The notes: generated from the sequence alone by a model not told the origin. Shown: positions 31,385 to 42,550, numbered from the stretch's first letter. The stretch is 64,000 bases of DNA from Staphylococcus argenteus (GCF_000236925.1 NC_016941.1:1054001-1118000); one strand, 5' to 3'. Program-made: numbers and translations.

Positions 31385-31401
31385 AATTATGTATTATCAA
31401 C

Positions 31402-31416
31402 TGATAATCATTATCA
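31402..31416. promoter_or_regulatory. Fur box of isdB
   Basis: TGATAAT-C-ATTATCA is a perfect 7-1-7 palindrome equal to the Firmicute Fur consensus, just upstream of isdB. It predicts repression in iron-rich conditions. Confidence 0.92.
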
Positions 31417-31566
31417 ATTAATTACTTGTATTGTACATTGAAATGTCATTTAATTGCAATACTATTTTATAAAAAAATAACCTATGACATAGAATTATGA
31501 AATATCAATGTCATAGGTTAATGTAAAATTAAAATATAATATTTATTTTTTGTAAGTTCGGATGTA

Positions 31567-32619
31567 TTACTTAGAAGCTTTTCTTCTGAATACTAATAAT
31601 GAAAGTGAACCTAATAGGGCAAGTGTCGCGAAAGTAACAGTGCTAACAAAGTTATCCACCATTGCTAAACCTGTTTTTGGCAATTCTTTTGCTTTAGTTT
31701 CTTTTGAAGGTGCTTGTTTTTGAACTGCATTTTGTTTTTCAACTTCGTCAGATTGTTGTGAGTTTTTTTGGCTAGCAACTTTATTATTATTTTCTGATTT
31801 AACTGCTGTATTATTTTTAGCATCTGTGTGAACTTTATTATGTTCTTGTGTTGTTGATGCAGGTTTTACTGTTTGAGAACTTTGTACATTAGTTTGGTCT
31901 TTCTTAGTTTCAGTACTTACAACTTTTGTTGGTTGTGATTTTTCAGTTTTACTTGGCGTAGTTACTGCAGGTGTAACTTTTTCAACTTTAGGTTGAGCTG
32001 GCTTAGTAGTTTCAGAAGGTGCTTTAGGTTGAACTGGTTTAACAGCATTTGGTTTAGCAGCGTCTGCTAAAGTTGGAATTGCCTTTTCAAATTCTAAATG
32101 TGTTGTATATCTGTGATTGTAATTAATTTGAGGTACAACAATATGTACTTTTGTCGTTAAGCTCTTATATCCAGGCTGTACAGCAACATTAATTGTTCTA
32201 GTGTCAGCCTTTTTATCATCATTGACAACGGTAGTTGCTAGTTCTTGATTATTTGCATTGTAAAATTTATATTCTTTCCAAAATGATGCATTGTTTAATA
32301 CAGCTTGGAAGTAGTATTTGTTATTTTGTTTAATCACTTTACCAGGATGTTGCATATAATCATCCATGTGTGATTTTTCTGAAGAACCATCTTTTTGTAC
32401 TTGGAAATTGATTGGTTGTGAAGTGGCTTGAGATACTTGTGTACTTTGATTACTGTTAGCATTTGTTGCTTCAGTCGCTGCATCTGCGTTATGGCTATCT
32501 GCACCAAAATATACAAAAGAGCCTAAAATGATTGAAGCAGTACCGATTGTAAATTTTTTCATTACAGAAGTACGTTGTTGTTCTACTTGGAACTTAGTGT
32601 TTAAATAATGTTTTGTCAT
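31567..32619 (-). CDS. isdA: Heme receptor IsdA, wall-anchored
   Basis: A 350-aa surface protein that takes heme from IsdB or hemoglobin and hands it to IsdC; in S. aureus it also binds host proteins and aids skin resistance. Signal peptide ends near residue 47 (ADA/ATE). One NEAT domain (about 65-185) has the [13 protein letters not shown] helix with His84 and the YxxxY pair (Tyr167, Tyr171). A P/K/T/Q-rich wall region and an LPKTG sortase A signal with tail RRKASK follow. ATG 32619 is chosen for its AGGAGG site; the frame continues open to 32769 across the Fur box. Fur box at 32680. Confidence 0.97.
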   Translation of the reverse strand: MTKHYLNTKFQVEQQRTSVMKKFTIGTASIILGSFVYFGADSHNADAATEATNANSNQSTQVSQATSQPINFQVQKDGSSEKSHMDDYMQHPGKVIKQNNKYYFQAVLNNASFWKEYKFYNANNQELATTVVNDDKKADTRTINVAVQPGYKSLTTKVHIVVPQINYNHRYTTHLEFEKAIPTLADAAKPNAVKPVQPKAPSETTKPAQPKVEKVTPAVTTPSKTEKSQPTKVVSTETKKDQTNVQSSQTVKPASTTQEHNKVHTDAKNNTAVKSENNNKVASQKNSQQSDEVEKQNAVQKQAPSKETKAKELPKTGLAMVDNFVSTVTFATLALLGSLSLLVFRRKASK

Positions 32620-32679
32620 GCTGTTTCCTCCTAAGGATATGTAATATGTGTTGTTATAAGAGATGATTAACCATTGCAA

Positions 32680-32696
32680 TTGATAATGGTTATCAA
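32680..32696. promoter_or_regulatory. Fur box of isdA
   Basis: TTGATAA-TGG-TTATCAA is a symmetric palindrome close to the Fur consensus, 61 bp upstream of isdA in the divergent isdA-isdC region. Confidence 0.88.
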
Positions 32697-32755
32697 TTAT
32701 ACTAGCACATCTAATTCTGTATAACAATAATAATTTGATTATAAAATAAATATTT

Positions 32756-32774
32756 ACAATGATAATCATTATTA
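32756..32774. promoter_or_regulatory. Fur box of the isdCDEF-srtB-isdG operon
   Basis: The core AATGAT-A-ATCATT (32758-32770) lies in a Fur-like 19-mer about 55 bp before isdC. Together with the isdA box it allows coordinated iron control of both divergent units. Confidence 0.88.
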
Positions 32775-32826
32775 TTTATGATTTCATTAAAGACTTACAA
32801 GCAATCATAAAAAGGAGGATTATGTT

Positions 32827-33510
32827 TTGAAAAATATTGTAAAAGTTTTTAATACAACTATTTTGGCATTAATTATTATCATCGCGACTTTTGGAAATAC
32901 TGCTAATGCTGCTGAAAGTGGTACATTGGATTACGAGGTATATAAATACAACACAAATGATACATCGATAGCTAATGATTACTTTAATAAGCCAGCGAAA
33001 TACGTTAAGAAAAATGGTAAATTATACGTTCAAATTACTGTTAATCATAGTCATTGGATTACTGGAATGAGTATTGAAGGTCATAAAGAAAATATTATTA
33101 ACAAAGATACTGCCAAAGATGAAAAAACTTCAGAATTTGAAGTGAGTAAATTAAATGGAAAAATTGACGGAAAAATTGATGTTTATATCAATGAAAAAGT
33201 AAACGGTAAGCCATTTAAATATGACCATCATTATAATATTACATATAAATTTAATGGACCAACAGATGTAGCAAGTGCAGGCGCTACAAGTAACGACGAC
33301 AAAACTTCTGCTTCAGGAAGTGACAAAGGAACAGAAGGGGCTACTTCTGGTCAAAACGGATCTGAGAGTTCAGATAAAAATAAAGTTGAGAATCCGCAAA
33401 CAAATGCAGGTACACCAGCATACATATATGCAATTCCAGTCGCATCTTTAGCGCTATTAATCGCAATCACGTTGTTTGTCAGAAAAAGAGCTAAAGGCAA
33501 CGTTAAATAA
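32827..33510 (+). CDS. isdC: Heme carrier IsdC, sortase B-anchored
   Basis: A 227-aa protein buried in the wall that relays heme from IsdA to IsdE. Signal peptide ends at about residue 28 (ANA/AES). One NEAT domain (about 30-150) has the YxxxY heme pair (Tyr132, Tyr136). The sortase B signal NPQTN (189-193) precedes a hydrophobic tail and RKRAKGNVK. Start is TTG at 32827, 8-10 bp after AAGGAGG; an upstream ATG in another frame stops at once. The stop overlaps the isdD start. Confidence 0.97.
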   Translation: MKNIVKVFNTTILALIIIIATFGNTANAAESGTLDYEVYKYNTNDTSIANDYFNKPAKYVKKNGKLYVQITVNHSHWITGMSIEGHKENIINKDTAKDEKTSEFEVSKLNGKIDGKIDVYINEKVNGKPFKYDHHYNITYKFNGPTDVASAGATSNDDKTSASGSDKGTEGATSGQNGSESSDKNKVENPQTNAGTPAYIYAIPVASLALLIAITLFVRKRAKGNVK

Positions 33511-34589
33511 TGAATATAAACAATAAAATTGCTACAAAATCAATTATAGCTTTAACTAGCTTATTGATACTTACATATACAACAACGATTGGTAGCGTAT
33601 TGGCTGATGAGATTAAACATCCATCAGCCAAATTTAATCAAACTGAAGCAAAAGATAAACTAGAATTAACAACATCGATATTTGATGAAGAAATAAAAGA
33701 GGACAAAACGATAGAGTTACAACTTTTTGATAAAGAAAATAAGAATATAACTGAGGAACAACAATTAGTTGATGTAAAGTCACAATTGATTTCAGATTTA
33801 ACAGGTAAACTTTATTTGCAACTAAAGCTAAAAGGTCAATTTGATAAAGAACAACTTGTTTTTCAAAATGACAAAAATGAAGAATTGTCTCATGTTACTA
33901 AAGTTGAAAATGATCATTCATTAGTTAGGGTATTAATTGAACAACATATGAATAAAATCAATATGCATGTTAAAACATCGACTGAAAATGAAGAACAGGA
34001 GAATAAAGAAACGGTTTATTCCATTCATTTTAAAGAGAAAACTGATAAACATGATGATGGGCAAGAAGTACCATCAAAAAACCAAAATAATCCAAATGAT
34101 CAACTAAAACTTAATGAAAATAATTCAGATGATAAAAAAAGCAATCAGCAGTTAGATAATCAGGAAAAACGTACTAGCCTTATTACTGAAAAGAGTTTGA
34201 ATGAAGCTTCAGCTGAAAAGGATAAAGTGCAACAAGAGAGCAATAAAAAGGTTGAAAATGAGCAACCTAAAGCATCGGGCACATTAAAAGTTGAAAATAG
34301 TCCTCCAGCTGTTAAAAAAGATGAAAATAATCATAAAGCAAAGTCAAAGCAAAAAGATGAAAAGTCTAAAAAAGAAAAGAAAAAAGTAATCGAAAAAGAA
34401 AAAGCGTTACCAGCTTTTGACAGAAATGACGATAAAAATGATAGTAGTCAATTATCTAGTGATATTAAAGAGCTGGATAAACCCAACCATAAAAAGCAAT
34501 ATATATTATTTGGAGCAGGTATTGTGCTAGCAACAATTTTACTTATTTCAGCCCATTTATACAGTAGAAAGCGAGGTAACCAAGTTTGA
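33510..34589 (+). CDS. isdD: Membrane protein IsdD
   Basis: A 359-aa protein of the heme operon whose exact role is unknown. It has an N-terminal signal or anchor (about 8-32), a predicted beta-rich external segment up to about 170, a highly charged K/E/N/D-rich middle and a C-terminal membrane span (about 331-350) followed by SRKRGNQV. Its ATG overlaps the isdC stop (TAATG) and its own stop overlaps the TTG of isdE, so translation is coupled throughout. The charged middle is likely fast-evolving. Confidence 0.93.
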   Translation: MNINNKIATKSIIALTSLLILTYTTTIGSVLADEIKHPSAKFNQTEAKDKLELTTSIFDEEIKEDKTIELQLFDKENKNITEEQQLVDVKSQLISDLTGKLYLQLKLKGQFDKEQLVFQNDKNEELSHVTKVENDHSLVRVLIEQHMNKINMHVKTSTENEEQENKETVYSIHFKEKTDKHDDGQEVPSKNQNNPNDQLKLNENNSDDKKSNQQLDNQEKRTSLITEKSLNEASAEKDKVQQESNKKVENEQPKASGTLKVENSPPAVKKDENNHKAKSKQKDEKSKKEKKKVIEKEKALPAFDRNDDKNDSSQLSSDIKELDKPNHKKQYILFGAGIVLATILLISAHLYSRKRGNQV

Positions 34590-35464
34590 GAATCATAAAA
34601 TATTTAACAATTTTAGTGATTAGTGTAGTTATCTTAACAAGCTGTCAATCTTCAAATTCTAAGCAAACAACGAAATCTGGTGAATTTCGAATCGTACCGA
34701 CTACTGTAGCGTTAACAATGACGCTAGATAAATTAGATTTACCAATTGTCGGCAAACCAACGTCATATAAAACTTTGCCAAAACGATATAAAGATGTGCC
34801 GGAAATTGGTCAACCCATGGAACCGAATGTTGAAGCGGTTAAAAAATTAAATCCTACCCATGTTTTAAGTGTGACAACAATTAAAGATGAAATGCAACCA
34901 TTTTATAAACAATTGAATATGAAAGGTTATTTTTATGATTTCGATAGTTTAAAAGGTATGCAAGAATCAATAACACAACTTGGGAAACAATTTGATCGAC
35001 AAGAACAAGCAGCAAAATTAAACAATCATTTAAACACTGTTAAACAGACGATTGAAAATAAAGCAGCGAAACAAAAGAAACACCCTAAAGTTTTAATTTT
35101 AATGGGTGTGCCTGGTAGTTATTTAGTTGCAACGGATAAATCATACATTGGGGATTTAGTGAAAATTGCTGGTGGTGAAAATGTTATCAAAGTGAAAGAC
35201 CGACAATATATTTCATCTAATACTGAGAATTTACTTAATATTGATCCAGATATAATTTTAAGATTACCACATGGTATGCCTGAAGAGGTAAAGAAAATGT
35301 TCCAAAAAGAATTTAAACAAAATGATATTTGGAAACATTTTAAAGCAGTTAAAAATAATCGAGTTTATGATTTAGAAGAAGTACCATTTGGTATTACAGC
35401 AAATGTAGATGCTGATGAAGCAATGATGCAACTGTATGATTTATTTTATAAAGACAAAAAGTAA
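34586..35464 (+). CDS. isdE: Heme-binding lipoprotein IsdE
   Basis: The 292-aa substrate-binding lipoprotein of the heme ABC importer. The lipobox is clear (VVILTSC, Cys20), so it is tethered to the outer face of the membrane. It belongs to the helical-backbone metal-receptor family (type III binding protein); heme is held by Met and His in S. aureus IsdE, and candidate residues lie in VTTIKDEMQPF and EVPFGITANVDADE. Start TTG 34586 overlaps the isdD stop. Confidence 0.96.
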   Translation: MRIIKYLTILVISVVILTSCQSSNSKQTTKSGEFRIVPTTVALTMTLDKLDLPIVGKPTSYKTLPKRYKDVPEIGQPMEPNVEAVKKLNPTHVLSVTTIKDEMQPFYKQLNMKGYFYDFDSLKGMQESITQLGKQFDRQEQAAKLNNHLNTVKQTIENKAAKQKKHPKVLILMGVPGSYLVATDKSYIGDLVKIAGGENVIKVKDRQYISSNTENLLNIDPDIILRLPHGMPEEVKKMFQKEFKQNDIWKHFKAVKNNRVYDLEEVPFGITANVDADEAMMQLYDLFYKDKK

Positions 35465-35473
35465 TGGATTGAT

Positions 35474-36442
35474 TTGATGATAAAACACAATAAAAAATTA
35501 TTATTTATATGTCTGTTTATCGTGCTAATTATAACAGCATATATTTCATTTATAACCGGTACAATAAAGCTATCATTTAATGATTTTGTAGTTAAATTTA
35601 CAACAGGTGAAAATGCAACATTAGATTCGATAATTGATTTACGATTACCGAGGATCCTAATTGCAATAATGGTTGGTGCAATGTTAGCTGTATCAGGCGC
35701 ATTGTTACAAGCAGCACTGCAAAATCCGCTAGCGGAGGCAAACATTATTGGTGTTTCATCTGGTGCATTAATCATGAGAGCACTATGTATGTTATTCATT
35801 CCGCAATTATATTTTTATCTACCAATACTAAGCTTTATAGGCGGAGTAGTTCCATTTTTAATTATTATCATCTTGCATGCTAAATTCAGGTTTAATGCTG
35901 TAAGTATGATATTAGTTGGAGTTGCACTATTTGTCTTATTAAATGGAATTTTAGAAATCTTAACTCAAAATCCTTTAATGAAAATACCTCAAGGCTTAAC
36001 GATGAAAATTTGGAGTGATGTTTATATCTTAGCTGTGTCAGCGTTTGTAGGAATAATTCTAACTTTATTGATTTCAAATAAATTGAATTTGTTAAATTTA
36101 GATGATGTTCAAGCACGTAGCATAGGTTTTAATATTGACCGATACCGATGGATAACAGGTTTGTTAGCGGTATTTCTGGCAAGTGCAACGGTCGCTATTG
36201 TTGGACAAATAGCATTTTTAGGTATTATTGTGCCACATGTCGTTCGTAAAATCGTTGGGGGTAATTATAAAGTGCTGATTCCTTTCTCAACAGTTATCGG
36301 CGCGTGGTTATTATTAATTGCTGATTTATTGGGGCGTGTCATTCAGCCTCCTTTAGAAATTCCGGCAAATGCCATCTTGATGATTGTCGGCGGTCCGATG
36401 CTTATTTATTTAATTTGTAAGGGACAACGAAACCGTATTTAA
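35474..36442 (+). CDS. isdF: Heme ABC transporter permease IsdF
   Basis: A FecCD-family permease of 322 aa with about nine or ten membrane segments. Family marks include [39 protein letters not shown] and the coupling region [18 protein letters not shown]. With IsdE it forms the heme importer; no ATPase is encoded here, and FhuC is used in S. aureus. The start is TTG 35474 or the ATG at 35477, 10-13 bp after isdE. Confidence 0.95.
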   Translation: MMIKHNKKLLFICLFIVLIITAYISFITGTIKLSFNDFVVKFTTGENATLDSIIDLRLPRILIAIMVGAMLAVSGALLQAALQNPLAEANIIGVSSGALIMRALCMLFIPQLYFYLPILSFIGGVVPFLIIIILHAKFRFNAVSMILVGVALFVLLNGILEILTQNPLMKIPQGLTMKIWSDVYILAVSAFVGIILTLLISNKLNLLNLDDVQARSIGFNIDRYRWITGLLAVFLASATVAIVGQIAFLGIIVPHVVRKIVGGNYKVLIPFSTVIGAWLLLIADLLGRVIQPPLEIPANAILMIVGGPMLIYLICKGQRNRI

Positions 36443-36504
36443 AGCAATTAATATTAAAGTAAATAGTACAAAGGCATTCATGAATAATTTTAAAAAGGAT
36501 TTTT

Positions 36505-37239
36505 ATGAAAATGAAACGATTTTTAAGTATAGTGCAAATACTTCTAATTATAATTATCATTATTTTCGGTTATAAAATTGCCCAAACATATATAGAAGAT
36601 AAACAAGAACGTGCGAATTATGAGAAATTACAGCAGAAATTTCAAACGTTGGCAACTAAACATCAAGCATCTGTAAGGCCACAATTTGAAGAACTTGAAA
36701 AAGTAAATAAAGATATTGTAGGTTGGATAAAATTACCAGGAACATCTTTAAACTATCCAGTACTCCAAGGTAAAACAAATCATGAATACTTAAATTTAGA
36801 CTTTGAACGTGAGCATCGCCGTAAAGGTAGTATTTTTATGGACTATAGAAATACATTACAATCGTTAAATTATAATACGATTCTTTATGGACATCATGTT
36901 GGAGATAATACAATGTTTGATGTGTTAGAAGACTATTTAAAACAATCTTTTTTTGAGAGACATAAAACAATTGAATTTGATAACAAATATGGCAAATATC
37001 AATTACAAGTATTTAGCGCTTATAAGACGACAACTAAAGACAATTATATCCGCACAACATTTGACAGTGATCAAGATTATCAACATTTTTTAAATGAAAC
37101 CAAACGGAAATCTGTTATTAAATCAGATGTAAACATATCAGTAAAAGATAAAATAATGACATTATCAACATGCGAAGATGCATATAGCGAAACGGCGAAA
37201 CGTATTGTTGTAGTCGCAAAAATAATTAAAGTAAGTTAA
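36505..37239 (+). CDS. srtB: Sortase B
   Basis: A class B transpeptidase of 244 aa that cleaves NPQTN in IsdC and links it to the cell wall. An N-terminal membrane anchor spans about residues 6-24. The catalytic triad falls exactly at the known positions: His130 (ILYGHH), Cys223 (LSTCED) and Arg233 (AKRIVV). The substrate gene isdC is in the same operon. Ribosome site AAAAGGA. Confidence 0.98.
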   Translation: MKMKRFLSIVQILLIIIIIIFGYKIAQTYIEDKQERANYEKLQQKFQTLATKHQASVRPQFEELEKVNKDIVGWIKLPGTSLNYPVLQGKTNHEYLNLDFEREHRRKGSIFMDYRNTLQSLNYNTILYGHHVGDNTMFDVLEDYLKQSFFERHKTIEFDNKYGKYQLQVFSAYKTTTKDNYIRTTFDSDQDYQHFLNETKRKSVIKSDVNISVKDKIMTLSTCEDAYSETAKRIVVVAKIIKVS

Positions 37240-37242
37240 TGA

Positions 37243-37581
<339 letters not shown>

Positions 37582-37637
37582 TAGAATATGGAAGTTTAAC
37601 ATAAGATTGTAATAACAATACATACAGTTAACTTTAT

Positions 37638-37676
37638 AAGCGACCACGCATTAATAAGATGTAGGTCGCTTTTTTA
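37638..37676 (+). terminator. Rho-independent terminator of the isd operon
   Basis: AAGCGACC (37638-37645) pairs with GGTCGCTT (37664-37671), followed by T-run. The rest of the 377-bp gap to the next gene holds a promoter near its end and otherwise nothing clear. Confidence 0.85.
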
Positions 37677-37885
37677 TTGAATGCCAATATTTTAGCAGTA
37701 ATTTTCTATGAATATAAGCTCTATTTTTAAAGTTTTTCATGAATAACGATTGGGTTTATATTATGATTAATCTCAGTACAAAAATTATTTAGTAATGATA
37801 TTTTAGGACTTATGATTTATAGTAGTAGTATCAATAATTGATGATTTATACTATATGAAATAATCGAAGTGATAAAACGATACAC

Positions 37886-37914
37886 TTGACATTAAATATT
37901 GCAGCAGGTTGTAT
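37886..37914 (+). promoter_or_regulatory. Promoter of the rRNA methyltransferase gene
   Basis: TTGACA (37886-37891) is 17 bp before TTGTAT (37909-37914). The -35 is perfect, the -10 weak. The start codon is 45 bp further. Confidence 0.6.
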
Positions 37915-37958
37915 CACATACTAATTATCGATTTTTTAAATTAAGCGAGGAGCTACAT

Positions 37959-38699
37959 ATGGAACAAATTACTTCTGCTCAAAATAATAGAATTAAACAA
38001 GCGAATAAATTAAAAAAGAAGCGCGAACGAGATAAAACAGGATTAGCTTTAATTGAAGGTGTGCATTTAATTGAAGAAGCTCATCAAAGTGGTATCGTCA
38101 TTACGCAATTATTCGCGATTGAACCTGCAAGATTAGATCAACAAATCATTGAATACGCACAAGAAGTTTTTGAAATTAATATGAAAGTCGCTGAATCACT
38201 ATCAGGTACAGTAACACCACAAGGTTTTTTCGCAATAATTGAAAAGCCACAATATGATATTTCACAAGCCCAACAAGTGCTATTAATCGATCGTGTTCAA
38301 GATCCTGGAAATTTAGGAACATTAATTAGAACAGCTGATGCGGCAGGAATAGATGCAGTAATAATGGAAAAAGGTACAACAGATCCATATCAAGATAAAG
38401 TTTTAAGAGCTAGTCAAGGTAGCGTATTCCATTTGCCTGTCTTAACGCAAGATCTTACTACGTTTATTGCTCAATTTGATGGTCCAGTATATGGCACGGC
38501 ACTTGAAAATGCAGTAGCATATAAAGAAGTTTCTACAAGTGATTCATTTGCATTGCTATTAGGAAATGAGGGTGAAGGTGTTAATCCAGAGTTATTAGCA
38601 CATACAACACAAAATTTAATCATTCCAATTTATGGTAAAGCTGAAAGTTTAAATGTGGCAATCGCCGGTAGTATTTTACTTTATCATTTGAAAGGTTGA
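37959..38699 (+). CDS. TrmH/SpoU family RNA 2'-O-methyltransferase
   Basis: A 246-aa RNA methyltransferase with an N-terminal substrate-binding domain (SpoU_sub_bind, about 5-95) and the knotted SPOUT catalytic domain (about 105-246). Motifs: RVQDPGNLGTLIRTADAAG, LLLGNEGEGVNPELL and LNVAIAGSILLYHL. Such proteins near pheS modify 23S rRNA or tRNA; the target here cannot be told. ATG 37959 follows GAGGAG; an open frame from 37899 would include the promoter. Its stop overlaps the -35 box of the pheST promoter. Confidence 0.9.
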   Translation: MEQITSAQNNRIKQANKLKKKRERDKTGLALIEGVHLIEEAHQSGIVITQLFAIEPARLDQQIIEYAQEVFEINMKVAESLSGTVTPQGFFAIIEKPQYDISQAQQVLLIDRVQDPGNLGTLIRTADAAGIDAVIMEKGTTDPYQDKVLRASQGSVFHLPVLTQDLTTFIAQFDGPVYGTALENAVAYKEVSTSDSFALLLGNEGEGVNPELLAHTTQNLIIPIYGKAESLNVAIAGSILLYHLKG

Positions 38700-38725
38700 C
38701 CGAGTTGAAAGTTTTCCGATATAAT
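38696..38725 (+). promoter_or_regulatory. pheST promoter
   Basis: TTGACC (38696-38701) and TATAAT (38720-38725) with an 18-bp spacer. Transcription should start near 38732, giving a leader of about 350 nt. Confidence 0.8.
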
Positions 38726-38731
38726 TGTAAG

Positions 38732-39020
38732 TAATTGTTTAACAGAACTTTTCAACGTGATAGCATACACAATTGAATATAAACCAATAAAAAGGAATGG
38801 ATATTTATATAAATAATTGTTTCAGGGAGAATGACCGTGACTGTAAGTTATTCCTATTATTTAAAATCTTTTCACCTTTTTGGTTACTTAAAGAGATTTA
38901 AGTCGGAAAGATAATCCGTTATCAATATTAAACAAGTGTATGCGTAAGCATAAATTTGGGTGGTACCACGGAAATGACTTTCGTCCCTTATTTTTTAAGA
39001 GGATGAAGGTCTTTTTTTTT
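38732..39020 (+). promoter_or_regulatory. T-box leader of pheST
   Basis: The T-box sequence GGGTGGTACCACGG (38958-38971) is present, followed by a competing terminator: GACTTTCGTCC (38976-38986) pairs with GGATGAAGGTC (39001-39011), then nine T. Uncharged tRNA-Phe should stabilise the antiterminator. The AGGGAGAATGACCGTGA region (38825-38841) looks like stem I; a TTC at 38851-38853 is a candidate specifier codon, not proven. Confidence 0.92.
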
Positions 39021-39082
39021 TAGTTAAACAACAAATATAATAATTTGAAAATGAACAGTATAAATAGGGAGGTCAGTGGCAT

Positions 39083-40141
39083 ATGTCTGAACAACAAACA
39101 ATGTCAGAGTTAAAACAACAAGCGCTTGTTGATATTAACGAAGCGAATGATGAACGTGCACTGCAAGAAGTTAAAGTGAAGTACTTAGGTAAAAAAGGAT
39201 CAGTTAGTGGCTTAATGAAATTGATGAAAGACTTACCTAATGAAGAGAAGCCGGCTTTCGGTCAAAAAGTTAACGAATTGCGCCAAACAATTCAAAATGA
39301 ATTAGATGAAAGACAACAAATGCTAGTTAAAGAAAAGTTGAACAAGCAATTGGCTGAAGAAACCATTGATGTATCATTACCTGGTCGTCATATTGAAATA
39401 GGTTCAAAACATCCATTAACAAGAACAATTGAAGAAATTGAAGACTTATTCTTAGGATTAGGTTATGAAATTGTTAATGGTTTCGAAGTTGAACAAGATC
39501 ATTATAACTTTGAGATGTTGAATTTACCGAAATCACATCCTGCTCGTGACATGCAAGATAGTTTCTACATTACTGATGAGATTTTACTACGTACCCATAC
39601 ATCACCTGTTCAAGCGCGTACAATGGAATCACGTAATGGTCAAGGTCCAGTTAAAATTATCTGTCCAGGTAAAGTGTATCGTCGTGACTCTGATGATGCG
39701 ACACATAGTCATCAATTTACACAAATTGAAGGATTAGTAGTCGATAAAAATGTTAAGATGAGTGACTTAAAAGGTACACTAGAATTGCTGGCGAAAAAAT
39801 TATTCGGTGCTGATCGTGAAATTCGTTTACGCCCAAGTTACTTCCCATTCACTGAGCCATCAGTTGAAGTAGATGTATCATGTTTCAAATGTAAAGGTAA
39901 AGGTTGCAATGTTTGTAAACATACTGGATGGATTGAAATTTTAGGCGCTGGTATGGTACACCCTAATGTACTAGAAATGGCAGGATTTGATTCTACAGAA
40001 TACTCAGGATTCGCATTTGGTATGGGACCAGACCGTATTGCTATGTTGAAATATGGAATTGAAGATATTCGTCATTTCTATACAAATGATGTGAGATTTT
40101 TAGATCAATTTAAAGCAGTAGAAGATAGAGGTGACATGTAA
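39083..40141 (+). CDS. pheS: Phenylalanyl-tRNA synthetase, alpha subunit
   Basis: The catalytic subunit of the (alpha-beta)2 enzyme that charges tRNA-Phe. 352 aa: coiled-coil N terminus (about 1-85) and class II core (about 100-340) with motif 2 ([22 protein letters not shown]) and motif 3 ([17 protein letters not shown]). [13 protein letters not shown] cysteine cluster is seen. Ribosome site GGGAGG. The stop overlaps the pheT ATG (TAATG). Confidence 0.98.
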   Translation: MSEQQTMSELKQQALVDINEANDERALQEVKVKYLGKKGSVSGLMKLMKDLPNEEKPAFGQKVNELRQTIQNELDERQQMLVKEKLNKQLAEETIDVSLPGRHIEIGSKHPLTRTIEEIEDLFLGLGYEIVNGFEVEQDHYNFEMLNLPKSHPARDMQDSFYITDEILLRTHTSPVQARTMESRNGQGPVKIICPGKVYRRDSDDATHSHQFTQIEGLVVDKNVKMSDLKGTLELLAKKLFGADREIRLRPSYFPFTEPSVEVDVSCFKCKGKGCNVCKHTGWIEILGAGMVHPNVLEMAGFDSTEYSGFAFGMGPDRIAMLKYGIEDIRHFYTNDVRFLDQFKAVEDRGDM

Positions 40142-42543
40142 TGTTGATATCAAACGAATGGTTGAAAGAATATGTAACAGTAAATGATTCTGTTTCTAAT
40201 TTAGCAGAACGTATTACACGTACAGGAATAGAAGTTGATGATTTAATTGACTACACTAAAGATATTAAAAACTTAGTCGTAGGATATGTTGAGTCAAAAG
40301 CAAAGCATCCTGATGCTGATAAATTAAATGTGTGTCAAGTAGATATCGGTGAGGAAGAACCAGTACAAATTGTATGTGGTGCACCGAATGTTGATGCAGG
40401 ACAGTATGTTATAGTTGCAAAAGTTGGTGGCAGATTACCTGGTGGTATTAAAATTAAACGTGCCAAATTACGTGGTGAGCGTTCAGAAGGTATGATTTGT
40501 TCACTTCAAGAAATTGGAATCTCTAGTAATTATGTACCTAAAAATTATGAATCTGGCATTTACGTATTTAATGAAAAACAAGTTCCAGGGTCAGATGCAT
40601 TGGAAGCTTTATATTTAAATGACCAAGTAATGGAATTTGATTTAACACCAAACAGAGCTGATGCATTAAGTATGATTGGTACGGCATATGAAGTTGCTGC
40701 ATTATATAATACAAAAATGACGAAGCCAGAGACAGCATCAAATGAGCTTGATTTATCTGCAAATGATGAATTGACTGTGAAGATTGAAAATGAAGAAAAA
40801 GTACCATATTATAGTGCGCGTGTTGTTCATGATGTCACAATTGCTCCTTCACCGATATGGATGCAAGCGAGACTTATAAAAGCCGGTATCCGTCCGATTA
40901 ATAATGTTGTCGACATTTCTAATTATGTGCTATTGGAATACGGTCAACCATTACATATGTTTGACCAAGATGCGATAGGATCACAACAAATCGTTGTACG
41001 TCAAGCTAATGAAGGCGAAAAAATGACAACATTAGATAATGTAGAGCGTAATTTATTAACAAGCGATATCGTTATTACAAACGGTCAGACACCAATTGCT
41101 TTAGCAGGTGTAATGGGTGGCGACTTCTCTGAAGTTAAAGATCACACGACTAATATTGTTGTAGAAGGTGCAATTTTTGATCCTGTTTCAATTCGTCATA
41201 CTTCAAGACGTTTAAATTTACGTAGTGAGTCATCAAGTCGTTTTGAAAAAGGTATTGCGACAGAATTTGTAAACGAAGCCGTTGACAGAGCGTGTTATTT
41301 ATTACAAACATACGCAAACGGTAAAGTATTAAAAGATACTGTGGCATCTGGAAATCTAGGTGCTTTAATCACACCTATCGATATTACTGCTGAAAAAATT
41401 AATCGAACAATTGGTTTTGATTTGACGCAAAGTGATATTGTGACTATTTTTAATCAATTAGGGTTTGAAACTAATTTAAATGGCGATGTGATTACTGTAA
41501 AAGTGCCATCACGTCGTAAAGATATTACGATTAAAGAAGATTTAATTGAAGAAGTTGCACGTATTTATGGTTATGATGACATTCCTTCAACATTACCAGT
41601 ATTTGATAAAGTAACGAGCGGACAGTTAACGGATCGTCAATATAAAACAAGAATGGTTAAAGAAGTCTTAGAAGGTGCTGGATTAGATCAAGCGATTACG
41701 TATTCATTAGTATCGAAAGAAAATGCAACAGCATTTGCGATGCAACAACGTGAGACGATTGATTTATTAATGCCAATGAGTGAGGCACATTCTTCACTAC
41801 GACAAAGTTTATTACCACACTTAATTGAAGCGGCTTCTTATAATGTGGCGCGTAAAAATAAAGATGTAAAATTATTTGAAATTGGAAATGTCTTCTTTGC
41901 AAATGGCGAAGGGAAATTACCAGATCAAGTTGAATATTTGAGTGGTATATTAACAGGTGATTATGTTGTGAACCAATGGCAAGGGAAGAAAGAGGTTGTC
42001 GATTTTTATTTAGCGAAAGGTGTTGTAGATCGAGTAGCTGAAAAATTAAACCTTGTTTTTGAATATCGTCGAGCGAATATTGATGGCTTGCACCCTGGTC
42101 GCACTGCTGAAATTTTATTAGATAATGAAGTAGTTGGGTTTATCGGTGAATTACATCCTACTTTAGCTGCTGATAATGATTTGAAACGCACATATGTTTT
42201 TGAATTGAACTTTGATGTGTTAATGTCAGTACCTGTTGGTTACATTAACTATCAGCCTATACCTAGATTCCCAGGCATGTCTCGTGATATTGCTATGGAA
42301 GTGGATCAAAATATTCCAGCAGCTGATTTATTAGCTACGATTCATGAACATGGTGGGAAAATTTTACATGATACACTTGTATTTGATGTATACCAAGGTG
42401 ATCATTTAGAAAAAGGTAAGAAATCTATTGCGATACGTTTGAATTATTTAGATACAGAGGAAACATTAACAGATGAACGTGTTTCTAAAGTACAAGATAA
42501 AATTGAAGCAGCTTTAATTGAGCAAGGTGCTGTTATCAGATAA
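40141..42543 (+). CDS. pheT: Phenylalanyl-tRNA synthetase, beta subunit
   Basis: The 800-aa structural and editing subunit. Domains in order: tRNA-binding OB fold (about 40-150, LVVGYVESKAKHPDADKLNVC), B3/4 editing domain (about 210-385, DITPNRADAL upstream and RHTSRRLNLRSESSSRFEKG), B5 (about 405-475), the catalytic-like core (about 490-690) and the C-terminal ferredoxin-fold anticodon-binding domain (about 708-800, YQPIPRFPGMSRDIAMEV). Full length. It is coupled to pheS and controlled by the T-box. Confidence 0.98.
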   Translation: MLISNEWLKEYVTVNDSVSNLAERITRTGIEVDDLIDYTKDIKNLVVGYVESKAKHPDADKLNVCQVDIGEEEPVQIVCGAPNVDAGQYVIVAKVGGRLPGGIKIKRAKLRGERSEGMICSLQEIGISSNYVPKNYESGIYVFNEKQVPGSDALEALYLNDQVMEFDLTPNRADALSMIGTAYEVAALYNTKMTKPETASNELDLSANDELTVKIENEEKVPYYSARVVHDVTIAPSPIWMQARLIKAGIRPINNVVDISNYVLLEYGQPLHMFDQDAIGSQQIVVRQANEGEKMTTLDNVERNLLTSDIVITNGQTPIALAGVMGGDFSEVKDHTTNIVVEGAIFDPVSIRHTSRRLNLRSESSSRFEKGIATEFVNEAVDRACYLLQTYANGKVLKDTVASGNLGALITPIDITAEKINRTIGFDLTQSDIVTIFNQLGFETNLNGDVITVKVPSRRKDITIKEDLIEEVARIYGYDDIPSTLPVFDKVTSGQLTDRQYKTRMVKEVLEGAGLDQAITYSLVSKENATAFAMQQRETIDLLMPMSEAHSSLRQSLLPHLIEAASYNVARKNKDVKLFEIGNVFFANGEGKLPDQVEYLSGILTGDYVVNQWQGKKEVVDFYLAKGVVDRVAEKLNLVFEYRRANIDGLHPGRTAEILLDNEVVGFIGELHPTLAADNDLKRTYVFELNFDVLMSVPVGYINYQPIPRFPGMSRDIAMEVDQNIPAADLLATIHEHGGKILHDTLVFDVYQGDHLEKGKKSIAIRLNYLDTEETLTDERVSKVQDKIEAALIEQGAVIR

Positions 42544-42550
42544 TAACAAC

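Noticed and set aside
32620..32769. N-terminal extension of isdA
   Set aside because: It runs through the divergent control region with a Fur box and would spoil the signal peptide; ATG 32619 has a strong ribosome site.
37899..37958. N-terminal extension of the methyltransferase gene
   Set aside because: The extension overlaps the TTGACA/TTGTAT promoter and lacks a ribosome site, while ATG 37959 has GAGGAG.
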